Counted from the first letter of the stretch, positions 34,331 through 45,329 are shown. The stretch is DNA of 64,000 nucleotides from Margaritifera margaritifera (GCA_029931535.1 JAQPZY010001692.1:2581001-2645000); one strand, 5' to 3'. Notes: generated by a model from the sequence alone, not told the origin. A program made the numbers and translations.

Positions 34331-35277
34331 TAGCAGGGCGCGTTATAGCGGGGTTTCACTGTACTTTGTGAATAAAAAGCTTTGTTTCACAGATACGGTT
34401 CATTAGGGAGAAGCGAGTTCCAGAGTTTGTATTGAACTTAAAATTTCTAAATTGCCATTCCGAGATTTCCTCAAGGATGAAAAAATGTTTCACTATTACT
34501 TGCGATCAAATCACGGCATCTGTATTTTATTAATAAAACAATATATAATTCGAGTTTCGGCATTAACGGTTGTTTCGCGAAATGTATGTCCCTCGTTTTT
34601 GTCAAAAAGTAATCTTGTTTGTGGTGAATCAACAACAACAAAAAGCAGTGACATAATACACAATGTATTCACGTACACATGTTGTTTAAACTGCTTGGAC
34701 TAATGTTGTTAACAATCTTTCAGCAGTTGGGTATCTTGAAAATAAAGGTAATTTATACAAAAAAGCAAACAACTACATTAGAAAAAAGCTCTTTATTGAC
34801 AATTATTCCCAATGCAATTATAAAACGAGTATTCAGCCATTAAACAGCCCCGTTACCCCCCCCCCCCTGTGGTTTTCTCGATGTCTGGCAGGGATGGCAT
34901 CCCCTTCTTAATTTTTATTTAGGTCCCTCGGTAACTCGTGCCCTTGCTTATAGTGCGGTCTATGTTTTTGGACCCCTTGTGCGCAAGTTATCGAGGGAGA
35001 GGTGTATTCAGATAAAGTATTCAAATATCTGTCTGACTTGTCATAATCAACAGGATTTGATCAAATTGGCCCAAGGATTTTTGAATGCAACATGTTCTGC
35101 CATAGCAGAAAGCGCTGAATACCTTATTAATCTGACAATTAAAACTCGTCATTTCCTTCACATATGGAAGACACATAAAATCACTCAAATTCACAGAACT
35201 GGAGCCATGACTGATATTAGCAATTTCAGACCAAATTCAATTCACCAACCCTTTCCAAATTAAAAGAAAAACATAAA

Positions 35278-35468
35278 CAGTATTCCCTCACTCTATGGCC
35301 TGTCATTATAACACAGTTCTTGTTGTAAGGCAATTATGGTCATAGATCCCATTTCATGAAGTTTTAGTGAAATTATATGCATCATGTACTTCGTTTTGAA
35401 GCAGCCTCACTATAAGGCAGCATACTCTATGGCTCCAATGGACAGTGTTATAATGAGGGAGTACTGTG
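35278..35468. mobile_element. Small MITE inside the LINE
   Basis: The ends are CAGTATTCCCTCA...CATTATAACAC and, in complement, CAGTACTCCCTCATTATAAC; the left end has an extra ~13 bases. It resembles the Tigger-like MITE at 26756-27090. The flanks share CATAAA (about 35272-35277 and 35469-35474), which may be a target duplication or coincidence; a TA duplication is not intact. Confidence 0.5.
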
Positions 35469-35995
35469 CATAAATGTTCAATGGATTTCTTTTGTAAGCA
35501 ACAACCTATTTGTTGTAATCAAGTATGCTTTAATATTAACGGTAAATAATTGGCTAAAAAGCCAAAGATGAAGGAAAGTTTGTAGGTACAGCCTTAGTAG
35601 ATTTCAGAAAAACATCTGAATCAGTTGACCATCAAATTCTTCTAGTGAAACTACATCTGTATAAATTTGGACAGATGGCTATGACTATAAAATGGTTTTC
35701 ATCTTGTCTCACAGACAGGAACCAGAAAATAAAAGTCAATGGGGTACTCTCAAGTGATCAACTTGTACAATATAGTGTTCTCCAGGATTTAATACCAGGT
35801 CCATTCCTCTTTAATTACAAAATAATATACTATATATAACTGCAGATGTCTATGCTGATGATACCACACTCTGATACAGTTCTCTTTAGCATTATAACAA
35901 AATAATTTGCAAGGTGCCCAAGATGATTTTAGAAACTTGATGTAAAGCAAATGGAATGTCTCTAAAGATATCAAACACAAGTCTGATTACAACAG

Positions 35996-36260
35996 GATTG
36001 TTTGGTTTGGTGTTTTATGGCACAGCAACACATGTAGGTTTTCAGTGCTGAGGTAATTGGATTAAAGTGCCTTGCCCAAGGATGCACCATAATAGCTGAC
36101 CCAGAATGATCCATGGTAGGATCCAAACCTGCACCCTTTTGGTCATAAGTCTGACAGGCTAACCAATGATTCACTGCAGCTCCTGCCTCCATTATTCTCC
36201 TCTTATGACATAAAGAAGGTGCACTGGGTCTATTGTACATCCATGAACCTGCAGGAGGAT
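35996..36260 (-). mobile_element. tRNA-derived SINE, family 2, inserted in the LINE (11-bp TSD)
   Basis: The target duplication GATTACAACAG is at 35985-35995 and 36261-36271, and the LINE reading frame resumes directly after it. On the minus strand the head has GTGAATCATTGGTTAGCCTG and GGTGCAGGTTTGGATCC, the body GCATCCTTGGGCAAGGCACT, and the tail AAAACACCAAACCAAAC. A ~70-base segment precedes the tRNA-like head, so the element is longer than 26112-26300. Confidence 0.9.
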
Positions 36261-36842
36261 GATTACAACAGCACAGAGAAGATCAAGATTGTCTGAAGCA
36301 ACAATGGATCTTTCTTACAAGAATACTTCACTGCAAGTTGTCACACATGATAAGGTTCTAGGTGTGCATGTTGATAATAATGGAATGAACAAATTAGACA
36401 TAATGAAAAAGGTCTCCCCTACACTCTGGTTGCTATCCAGCAAGAACATCCAAATTCAACCTTTTAACAGTCATTATCAAGCAATAATTACAAATTTGAA
36501 AACCTCAAAAAAGAATTAAGAAAAGTTTTGCATATTATGGCCCACTGATCTGGAAGAGTTTAAGTAAAATGTGAAAGAAGCACCCTTATTAAATGCTTTT
36601 CATTAAAGAATAAAAAAATGGCGACATGATACATTTTTATGATTATTAAGTACGTTCTTTTATTCTTCCATTTTCTTACTTTTCTCACAAGATCTTTTAT
36701 GTTTTCTTTTCCATCTCTTACAATTTCTCCTTTTCTTAATGAAATTATATGGTATATAACTGTGCTAGAACACATCTTTGTACATTTACTTTGAAATATT
36801 TTATATAATAAAGGGTCTCGAGGGAGATTAGTTTGTAAACTA

Positions 36843-38307
36843 CACCAATTCCTCGTTAACTTGCTCCCAGATAACTTGCGAACCTACTTATAACACGGAG
36901 TCAGGTGTGGATCTAATTTTTTAAAACTAGAAAAAAAAATAAATTGGCACCTATTTGTTGAAAGTGACAAAAATCTCAATCAAAACTGGTAAATGAAACC
37001 TTGATATATCACTCGTTTTATCGCTGAAAATGGTGGTTAATACCCAGAAATTTGAATCAACATCATGAAATTCTCAACTTTTAATAAGAAGTCATCTATT
37101 TTGTTAAATGTTCTTTTCAAACAAAATTCTCAGTACACTTTAAATAACACTATTCGATGAAATTTTGATCAATGAAAATGTCACTAATACCTACTGGTGG
37201 CAACACTTTAATAAATGAATACCAGTTAAAAAAGTTTTGTCAAGTGAAATTTGTGTTTTAGTTCTATCTTTTAATTCGGTTTCAGTGCAATCATCATAAA
37301 TACAATATGCCCTCTTGTATTCAAACATGAAAAATGTAAATCTACCATCACAGCTATGTCCACAAGCGTTTCTGTGACAACATAATTAAGTGACGATCTC
37401 CAACTTGCAGAAGTATTTGTTGTATTGCTACACTCAATTAAAATGAGACCTACTTTGTATTATCATGTTAATTATGTCTTTTGCATCAAATCAAATAAAG
37501 GGGGTGGAATAAAAGAAAAGTTAAAAGGCATGCAAATCCTACCTGCGTAAGAGGTCAACTCAGTTCAAATTATCAATCGAACACTGTTATAAATATTATT
37601 ATGTAAGTAATATAATGAAACTACCTTAAATTAGCCTACTCGATCAAAGATAGCAAGGCAACCAAGTGAAGTGAGTACTTGGTGAATAAAAAGCTTGGTT
37701 TCACAGATACGGTTCATTATGGAGAAGTGAGTTCCAGAGTTTGTAGTGAACTTAAAATTTATGAATTGGCACTCAGAGATTTCCTCAAGGATAAGAAGTT
37801 TCACTATTACTTGCAATGAAATTACAGCATCAATACTTTACTAACTGGACAAGAAAAAAAAAACTGAGTTTAGACGCTGATGGTTGTTGCACTAAATAAA
37901 TGTTTTTGATAAAAAGGAATCTTGTTTTGTTGTGAATCAACAACAGCAAAAAGCAGTGATGTAATACACAATGTTTTCGCGTACACATGATGGTTGTTGA
38001 AACCTCTTGGAGTAATGCTGTTAACGATCTTTCAGAGGTTGGGTATCTTGAAAAGAAAAGCAAACAACTTCATTAGAAAAAGCTCTTCAGTGACAATTAT
38101 TCCCTAAGTTATTATAAAATGAGTATGAGTATTCAGCCATTAAACAGCCCCATTACCCCCCCTCCCACACCACATTTTCTCAATGTCCAGTGGGGATGGA
38201 ATCCCCTTCTTAAATTTTGATGAGGTCCCTCTGTAACTCGCACCCTCACTTATAGTGTGGTCTATGCTTTTGGACCACGTTGTGTGCAAGTTATCAAGGG
38301 AGAGGTG
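36843..38307. mobile_element. TA-flanked pogo/Tigger-like element, copy B (empty site)
   Basis: It begins CACCAATTCCTCGTTAACTT and ends, in complement, CACCTCTCCCTTGATAACTT. TA flanks it at 36841-36842 and 38308-38309. It is collinear with copy A over its length (for example AAAGGGGGTGGAATAAAAGA and ACAGATACGGTTCATTA) but lacks the nested 1,044-bp element. No transposase is encoded. It is about 1.47 kb. Confidence 0.9.
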
Positions 38308-38329
38308 TAATTGGTTTAACTTTTGAAAA

Positions 38330-38880
38330 TAAAGTTTCACCAAAATCCTATCAAAAATTGAGTTTCTAGAGTGTTATAAAAACTTGGCCAATGAGATGAA
38401 AGTTCACCTCATAAATATGCATAGGTATTGCTCATAACAGAACTCACCCAACATCATGATATTTGCCTATTCAGCAAGTTTGATTAAAATTAGGTCAGAA
38501 ATAGTCCACTGAGTTGTAAGAAGGTCAGCCAATCAGATGCAAGATCACCTTATTAAAATATGCATCGATCTTGCTCATAACTCATTGTATATCTTGATGA
38601 TATAACAGTATTTACCAGGTCTGATAAAAATCTGATCAGAAATAGTCGCTAAAGTGTTGACAAACTCAGCCAATCAGATGCAAGATCACCTCATCAATAT
38701 GCACATATTTCACACATTACTGAACTCATCTGAGATCTTGATGATATAAGCCCATGATCCAGGTGTGATCCAAGTCAGATCAGAAATATGGTCCACAAAG
38801 TGATAACAAGCAATTGTTGACAGACACAGTGCCATACCATAAGCTTACTTGACCCAATGATGAGCTAAACTAAATTTGGT
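38330..38880 (+). repeat. ATCACCTCATTAATATG-family array
   Basis: About four units contain CCAATCAGATGCAAGATCACC, ATATGCATCGATCTTGCTCA and GATCTTGATGATATAAG. The end is AAGCTTACTTGACCCAATGA with TGAGCTAAA, a degraded family terminus. Confidence 0.75.
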
Positions 38881-39595
38881 CGTTATTAGAAAATGGTCTA
38901 GTTTGAAGGGTGGTTAGCAGATGTTTTACTGTATACCGAAACATAATAGCAGACTAGGAGGCATCAGACCTATGTAACATACAACTTCTGTTCTAAACCT
39001 TAATTAACCTATTGCCATCAAACTCTAACATGTGCCAAAACATATGAACAGCTGACCAATATATTGATGCAAAGGTGTGATGCATAAATACAGGCACAGC
39101 TTGTCTGACATTCAGGTCTGATGTCTGTCACCTGGCTGACTGTCGCTGTTCATAACATTTTTCAACCCATTCTGTGAAGTTTTTCATTGTATACTCCAAA
39201 TTATTACTAATTTGTATGGGGGTAAGTGTCAGAATGAAATATTTTCATTATATATGAGGTACTAAGCTAGTGAGCAGGAGGTGTATCTCTGCTCTAGTGA
39301 TAGGTCAATGAAAGCTTTTTAAACACACCAGGAAGCTAATAAAAGTTCTTCAAATTCAATGAGAGTTTATGTGGTATAATTCTGAGCTAAAAACCATATG
39401 TTTCCTTAGAACCTAAGGAAGTGGGGTGTATGCAAGATGTGCCAAGTTTTTCAATATTAAACCATGTATGATGTACAGCAAGTTTAAAAGAATGTAGACT
39501 CAGATCTGCCTTGCACAGTGTGCATGCATAGCAGGATCTGCTCTGTTCAGATTAAATCATCATTAGAATGAATTGCATAAATTTTTAGCTGCCAG
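38881..39595. other. Unassigned stretch with one MITE remnant
   Basis: A GATCTGCC-family remnant lies at about 39460-39560 (ACTCAGATCTGCCTTGCACA then GTGTGCATGCATAGCAGGAT). The rest has no supported feature. Confidence 0.4.
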
Positions 39596-39599
39596 GTAT

Positions 39600-39850
39600 A
39601 TGCACAGGAGCCATGGTGGCTCAGAGACTCAAGTGAACTATGGTGGTTCAGTGATCAAGGAGGCCATCATGGTGATTCAGTGGTTAAGGAAGCCATGGTT
39701 GCTCAGTGGTTAAGTCACTGGTTTCCTGACTAGATGTGTGCAGGTTTGATTCACATCATCAGTAAAACATGAAACACCTGGCAGCACATCATGTGAATTC
39801 ACAGATTTGGGTTTATGCTGTCTGCAGCTGAATACACACTATACATGCAT
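39600..39850 (+). mobile_element. SINE-like repeat with four tandem A-box-like heads
   Basis: The phrase GCCATGGTGGCTCAG(T)GGTTAAG occurs in degenerate form four times at about 39611, 39640, 39665 and 39694. A B-box-like GCAGGTTTGATTCAC follows at about 39738. Duplication of only the 5' tRNA half is unusual. A SINE-like body (AAACACCTGGCAGCACATCA) follows. Confidence 0.5.
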
Positions 39851-40486
39851 ACATGTGATTCTACCGGCGGTAGGCCAAAAATACTGTTTTAAAGGCCGTC
39901 TACCACACATACCGTTTAGTAGTTAAAATCTACCGCTTTTGAAAATTAAAAGAATTTTTAAAAAAAATATATATATAAAAATTATATTTAAAAAAAACAA
40001 ACACGGTATTTTTACGCGTTCCATCAAAACATTAGAGAGACCAGTCTACTGGGGACCGGAAATGTTCCACCTGTACAATGACTGGTGCAAGTATGCATGA
40101 CAGAGCAATAGGATTAGAATTGTTAAATAACAGCTGACATGTTTACACAGCAAGCTGCTAATTGATTACCTTATTGTTGGAATTTGAGGAGTTTAACGCC
40201 AAATGCGGGATGTTTTTTTTGGTGTTATAAGTAATAAAAGGATAAAAGGTGGTCCATGACGTCGTCTGAACCTTTGATAAAAATCGGTCGACCCTTAGCG
40301 AAGGGGAGATAAAATCTGTCGACCCTTAGCGAAGGGGAGATAAAATGAAGAGACCTACCATAAAAAATGATTTCGGCAGAGACAGTAGAATAAGGATTTT
40401 GATTTTTGTCTTGTTTAATTATTACTGTATTGTTCAAGATGTTTTAAGAGGACAGCTCTTACCTTTCTTGTTTAATTCATGTCCAA

Positions 40487-40627
40487 ATGCCGAAACGTGT
40501 GCTTTCTCCCAACGCTAAGAAACCACCAGCAAAGAAATATTACAAGTTCAACAATGCTTGGATATCAGAGTTTAAGTTTGTGCTGGCGAGTAGCATAGGT
40601 CCTGAATTTGCATTGTGTGTTTCAAAG
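40487..40627 (+). pseudogene. hAT transposase N-terminal exon
   Basis: An ATG opens 47 codons beginning MPKRVLSPNAKKPPAKKYYK, followed by FNNAWISEFKFVLASSIGPE. The exon ends AAG|GTATGC, a good splice donor. A basic start followed by a W...F segment is typical of the region before a BED-type zinc finger in hAT transposases. The zinc finger would be the next part, but it is absent here. Because nothing downstream continues the frame, this is taken as a relic. Confidence 0.5.
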
Positions 40628-40837
40628 GTATGCATCTTTTGTATTTCATAAACTATTTGAAGTTTTCATGCACATAAATTAAATTCAAGCCCTAGATAAA
40701 ATATATCAGTTAAAAATATATTACAAGATAATTAATTTTAAAGTTTGGATAAATTATTCATATAAGCATATCATGTATTTTTTTTTTTTTCACTTTTTTT
40801 TCAAGTCTAAATCAATCTTTATTTTTTTTATTTACAG

Positions 40838-41258
40838 TGGTGAAACTTGCTAACAGATTTTTGGATCTGTGTCCAAGTCGCTTCCTCCTCGGAGTGAACA
40901 TAGCTTGGAGTAGTACTGGAGAGTAGTCAGCAACCTTACAAAATCAGCAGCAGGAAAACTGAAGTTAGAACTTCTTTGTAGGCTGAATGTGGCTGTCCTG
41001 TCATTAAAACATTCTAATGCTGATACAGAGGGGACATACTCCATTCTTCGCAAAATACAAAGTGATTCAAAGGGAAATCTGAACCTGAGAACTATTGAGA
41101 GCCTGTTAAGTGTTAAGTTTAATAATCACAATGAATGTTATTATTGGTCACTTGACAGTGATCTTGTGAATGAAACTAAAAATGCTATTGGGTTTTATAA
41201 AAGAAAAATCTTTGCAGTGAACTATCAGATAAACAACTTTTCCTTTTTCATTATTTGA
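40838..41258 (+). pseudogene. hAT transposase C-terminal dimerisation region
   Basis: After an acceptor-like TTTACAG at 40831-40837 the useful frame covers about 40905-41258. The conserved HSNADTEGTYSILRKIQSD stretch matches the hAT C-terminal motif (HSNA...E..FS..). It is followed by NLNLRTIESLLSVKFN and a C-Y...A-K-NAIG-Y segment. Family members need the preceding catalytic DDE region, which is not present. Joined directly to the upstream exon the frame would meet a stop at once, so the element is dead. Confidence 0.75.
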
Positions 41259-41500
41259 CCTTATACTGACTCGAATATATTATTACTGAAACATTTTCCA
41301 TCAAAATCATTCATGTTCAAACTTGATGTTTTATTATAGTATGAAGAGAATACATATTATGGCACACAAAAAACCAGCACTTGCTTTGTTTTCCATCCCC
41401 TTGAAATGTTAAAATTATGCCGATAAAAAATCTACTGATTTAGAGGCCAATCTACTGATCGAAATTTGTAAATCTACTGGTTTGAAATCCTGGTTATGTC

Positions 41501-42229
41501 ACATGTATGTACATGATTAAAAACAGTAGTTGAAATTGGTTCTGTGGTTAATACAACTTGCCTAATAGCAAATCACAAGTGTATAAATATTGGTTATTAA
41601 TGAAACTACTGGCTCAAACATTCTGGAGAAAATCGTCTGATGGAGCAACTCTTTACATAATTTATTACAAAATCCAATCCATTCACTGAAATCCACACAA
41701 ATTTTGGCAAAATCACAGAGCAATTAAAAGATGTCCAACAGTGAATGAAAATTCTGTGCAATGTACCAAACATTTTTTTAATAGATCTTTTTAAGGGGGG
41801 TTTACATCATTAAAACCCATCTGCTTGGGAGTAGCTTGCTGCCACAAATCTAACAAACAATCAAAATCCTATAAATTACAAAAGTGGTTGCCATAGCAAT
41901 TCTCCTCCTGAGCCAAAGCTTGCACCTGAAATAAGTTTTTATCTTCTCCAATCTTAGGAAGCTGCAGTTATTGCTTTCCCATTTTTCTCTCTAACCACTG
42001 CTGCAACTTGGCAAAATATGAACATGCCAGCTTTTATTTATTGCATAAAGGTCAAGGTCACCTAATCAGAGAAGCAGACCAAAAAAAAAACAAAAGAGAA
42101 AATACATATTCCACCTGCTATAAAAAAAAAAGTTGTGCAAGCTTGTAATGTTGACTGGTACATAAGTATATATAACATATAGACTGCATAAAAGAAACTA
42201 GAGCAATGGTGAGCGATTTGCTCATGTAA
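41501..42229. other. Unassigned stretch
   Basis: A TTGCATAAAGGTCAAGGTCA phrase at about 42040-42060 is a minus-strand GACCTTGACC fragment. No gene. Confidence 0.4.
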
Positions 42230-42702
42230 ATATAACCGTGCCTATCCCACATCCTATCCCTAGGATGAAGATGAGTCTACAGTCAAAAAAGTGAATACAG
42301 TGATTGGTCAACAGTCTGATGATAATAATATTTACTACCTAAGTTTCACACCAATCCATGAAAAACTGCAAAAGTAGTTGCATTCACAAAATTTAGTCAT
42401 ATACTGCATCCAACTGTAAGTCAAAAAGGGCAATAACTCTTAACTAAAAAAAAAAAAAAAAATACACAGGAGCACAAAGATTTGTCAGAATGCACATATT
42501 TAGATGATGACCACAATATGTACATATTTTCACAGCAATCCACACAAAAACTGCGAAACAAGTATTAACATGATTCTGTCATTTAGCAGGACAGATAGGG
42601 CAATAACTGTAATAAAAATTGTGAGAACACATTGATGTGTTGACATGCACATCTTCAGATATGATCATAACATGTACAAAGTTTCAGGGCTAGCTGTTGA
42701 CA
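42230..42702 (+). repeat. ~175-bp array of the 'GGGCAATAACT' family (about 3 units)
   Basis: Shared phrases are AAAGGGCAATAACTCTTAAC and ATAGGGCAATAACTGTAAT, GCACATATTTAGATGATGAC and GCACATCTTCAGATATGATC, plus AATCCACACAAAAACTGC. I associate this family with bivalve genomes. Confidence 0.65.
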
Positions 42703-43597
42703 AGAGGCTTAAGTGGCCTGACTTATATAACTTTAACAGTTTACCACTTCACTAAGCAGGCTTATGTAGTACTGAAGGAACATAACCTGATGCAAACAAT
42801 CTCCCAAACTTTTTATCATGTTGATTTTACTTATATTACTATAGTCTGATAAACATACTTTCAAAGACATGGCATGATTAATCTGCATAGTCTCTTGCTC
42901 ATAATCAAAGTCATCAAAAGTTTTTAAAGGTTAAATTTACAGATAAAACTTTAATTTGTGGTCAACAAAGTCACATGCCTTTCACATGAATTGAAATTAC
43001 AATTCACAGATTGTTCTTTTTAGTCCATGGGTTTCTTGGCTCTTGGTAATATGGAAGTGTTTCAGAAGAAAAAATATATGAAATGGCAAAAAATAATGCC
43101 TAATACATGGCAATACTAGCATGTCAAACTCTACTTCACCAAAGGTATCAAACATGCTTCCAAATATTTATAAAACTTTCAAATGTGGCAAAGTTTTTAG
43201 ACATGGTTTTCAAAAGAAATATGTTCTTATTGGAGCAAAATCAATATTAGAAAAAAAAAGGCAATTACTTGCAAACAAATCTATATGTTTGTGTAAATAA
43301 ATTCTGATCTTTAATTAAAGGAGTGCACACAGTTCATGTCAGTCTGCAATTGTACATTATTACTATTTTATACCTTTTCTTCAGTTATAAATGACAAATT
43401 ATTTATTTTAATCCGAAAGGTGTATTATTTTACTAATTTTTATCAACTGTTCTATTGAAATGTACACATCTTGTGTTCTAAAATTTACTTTGTAGTGGTT
43501 TTCATATTTTTTTCTAAAGGAAGAACTCTGTAACCCCAAACCTGTGATTCTCAATAGTCAATATCATGTGTTACATCCCTTGCTTTGCAATAATCTG

Positions 43598-43667
<70 letters not shown>

Positions 43668-44040
43668 TGTACTTTAAAAGAAAAGAAAAATTGCTTAAAT
43701 GTGACATACAATTTGAGAACTATTTCTAACTGCACTCAATTTCATTAATATGCACAGATCTTGCTCATAATTTAAATAACTGGACATCTTGATGATTTAT
43801 GTCTATTTATCAAGTTTACTGAAAATTTAATCAAAATTACAGTCTCCAGAGTTGTAACAAGTTCAGCTAATCAGATGCAAGATCACATCATTAATATGCA
43901 TAGATCTCGCACTTAGTCAACCTCCTCCAAGAGCTTGATCATATAAGTGCATATTCTAAGTTTTGTCAAGATTGGATCAGAAATATGGCTTCCAGAATAG
44001 TAAAAAGGTCAGCCAATCAGAAACAAAAAGATCACCTCAT
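42703..44040 (+). repeat. Long dispersed repeat, paralog of 6180-8050
   Basis: The order of segments matches 6180 onward (TTTAACAGTTTACCACTTCA, CACTAAGCAGGCTTATGTAG, CACATGAATTGAAATTACAA, ATAAATGACAAATTATTTAT). A GA tract and then ACTATTTCTAACTGCACTCA with TTTCATTAATATGCACAG follow. It lacks the GGACCAACTAGAC segment present in the first copy. Confidence 0.7.
43598..43665. repeat. (GA)n microsatellite
   Basis: About 30 uninterrupted GA dinucleotides. The paralogous site at about 7700-7716 has only a short GA-rich tract, so this is a lineage-specific expansion. Glu/Arg-rich frames across it are artefacts. Confidence 0.98.
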
Positions 44041-44462
44041 GCTGAGTGCTGAAACCTAATATTCTTGAGTGATAACTAGTCTTTTAAATTAGCTGCTGTG
44101 GCAGTCATATTGGATGTACGATTGGCACCATTTTCATTAAGGACAGACTAGACATCATCAAAAGACTTTTGGTGAAAACCCCATACTAATATAACCATCC
44201 ATTCAGGAGGAGAAGTGATAACAAGATTTACAAGATGGCTGTCATGGCAGCCATATTTGAAATAAGATTGGTACCAATTGCATTTAGTACCAATCAGATA
44301 TCATAAAAAGTCTTTTGGTGAAAACCCAATGTCAATATGACCATAAATTCTGGAGGAGTAGAGATAACAGATGGCTGCCATGCTAGCCATACCATTTGCA
44401 AACAGGACCAACTAGTCATCATAAGAAGTCTTTAGATTAAAACCTCATGTCGATATGACCAT
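44041..44462 (+). repeat. GGACCAACTAGAC family, left part, split by the LTR element
   Basis: Units contain GGTGAAAACCCCATACTAAT, CAAGATGGCTGTCATGGCAG and GGACCAACTAGTCATCATAA. The sequence breaks at GATATGACCAT and resumes after 50299 as CCATCCATCAAGG. The family consensus reads TATGACCATCCATTCAGGAG. Confidence 0.85.
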
Positions 44463-45329
44463 TGTTATGGAATTATATATCATTTTTTTAAAAATAATGG
44501 TATAGTTTATTAGTTTATGATCTCTGTTCTTAGTCTAACAGCTGTCATCTTGCCGTGAGTACACATATGGTAGGCTCGATCAATATTTTGAAGCCTTAGT
44601 CATATCACGTGGTTTTAGTGCTCGTGAAGATTTGAACTTCTGACCTAGATTCTATGATTCTTCAGTGTCAATACGTTATTTACTGTTTATAAACATTGGT
44701 ACACTAGCACTTTGGCGATGCCATGCATAACCTAGTTTCTGATTGGTTCGGAGAGGGTTGCAATATTTCGAAATGCCCAGTTGTTTATCAAAAACATAAT
44801 GGATTTTAGTTTGTTTCTCCGTAGTGGGAGACTATATTATAGGATTAAAAGCAGTATTCTGGCATTCTTCATAGTTACATTGGATTGAAAGGTCATAAAC
44901 GAATTTGGTTCATTTTGTGTGTGGGATATTCTACTTTGGAGATCTATTTATTTTAATACAGTCCATTCTGGATTAGTACTGTTTCTTCAACCTTAATAAT
45001 TATACAGCTCCGTGGAATTATCAGAAACATTTCTAGAACTTGTGATATTCCATATTCGCAAGGATTACTTGGATATAACTTCTTCTTATTAACACATTAG
45101 TACAGTGAAGGTTACTTCATTCGGAATATTTGAATTGACTTCTGTATCAGTGAACTTTAAAACAATTTAGGACTTTTAAGGATATTATATACTGTAAGTT
45201 ATTTATAATTCTTTCACTTTGATTGTTTGCTGAAATATTTTAATATTTTAGGAAATTAAATATTTGTATTTTAAATCTTGAAAGCTTGTTTGTGTCTTTT
45301 CTTTTGTTACATTACCCCTAGTCATAACA
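44463..45329 (+). repeat. 5' LTR (867 bp)
   Basis: It runs from TGTTATGGAATTATATATCA to CCCTAGTCATAACA. It is nearly identical to the 3' LTR apart from about 25 substitutions by eye and two short duplications present only in the 3' LTR. A TATA-like CTATATTATAGG lies at about 44831-44842. A CACGTG E-box at about 44605-44613 is CACATG in the other LTR. Confidence 0.95.

Larger units (their letters stand above)
33318..34361. mobile_element. Second TA-flanked element nested in copy A
   Basis: It starts CAGTGAAACCCCGCTATAAC and ends, in complement, with the same 20 bases. TA flanks are at 33316-33317 and 34362-34363. Copy B of the host element has a single GAGTACTTGGTG at the matching point, so the empty site with one TA is present in this same window. 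A sub-terminal inverted copy of the end (CGCGTTATTGCGGGGTTTTA) lies at about 33384-33403. The interior contains tandem duplications and no transposase. Confidence 0.95.
32430..35004. mobile_element. TA-flanked pogo/Tigger-like element, copy A (with nested insert)
   Basis: The termini are CACCACTACCTCGATAACTC and, in complement, CACCTCTCCCTCGATAACTT. TA flanks it at 32428-32429 and 35005-35006. Without the 1,044-bp insert and its TA it is about 1.53 kb, close to copy B (36843-38307). The CCTCGnTAACT terminus is Tigger-like; the family assignment is inferred. No transposase frame is present, so it is non-autonomous or decayed. A 14-bp perfect palindrome, GTCACGGCCGTGAC, at 33166-33179 is absent from copy B. 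Confidence 0.85.
35007..36830 (+). pseudogene. Broken LINE reverse transcriptase (CR1/L2/Jockey-like)
   Basis: RT fragments appear in order. ESAEYLINLTIKTRHFLHIW and TDISNFRPNSI are at about 35110-35240. VGTALVDFRKTSESVDHQIL is at about 35585-35640. WFSSCLTDRNQKIKVNGVLS with GVLQ-DLIPGPFLF-type residues is at about 35690-35815. The catalytic VYADDTTL is at about 35848-35872. The C-terminal part TTAQRRSRLSEATMDLSYKN with DKVLGVHVDNN is at about 36262-36395, and KSFAYYGPLIWKSL-like residues follow near 36525-36560. The order and motifs (FRPIS, DFRKAFD-like, GxPQGSxLGP-like, YADD, KxLGVxID) are those of non-LTR retrotransposon RT. Frameshifts, stops and two insertions (35278-35468 and 35996-36260) interrupt it. 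No endonuclease domain is seen, so it is 5'-truncated, as is common for LINEs. It is not functional. Confidence 0.85.
39855..41500 (+). mobile_element. Decayed hAT-like DNA transposon
   Basis: A transposase-like N-terminal exon (40487-40627) and a C-terminal dimerisation region (about 40838-41258) lie between flanks rich in CTACCGnnnn/CTACTGATTT motifs (39864-39945 and 41430-41500). The middle of the transposase is missing. Exact termini and the 8-bp target duplication could not be fixed, so the boundaries are approximate. Confidence 0.6.

Noticed and set aside
43544..43748. Arg/Glu-rich small proteins
   Set aside because: These are translations of the (GA)n microsatellite.
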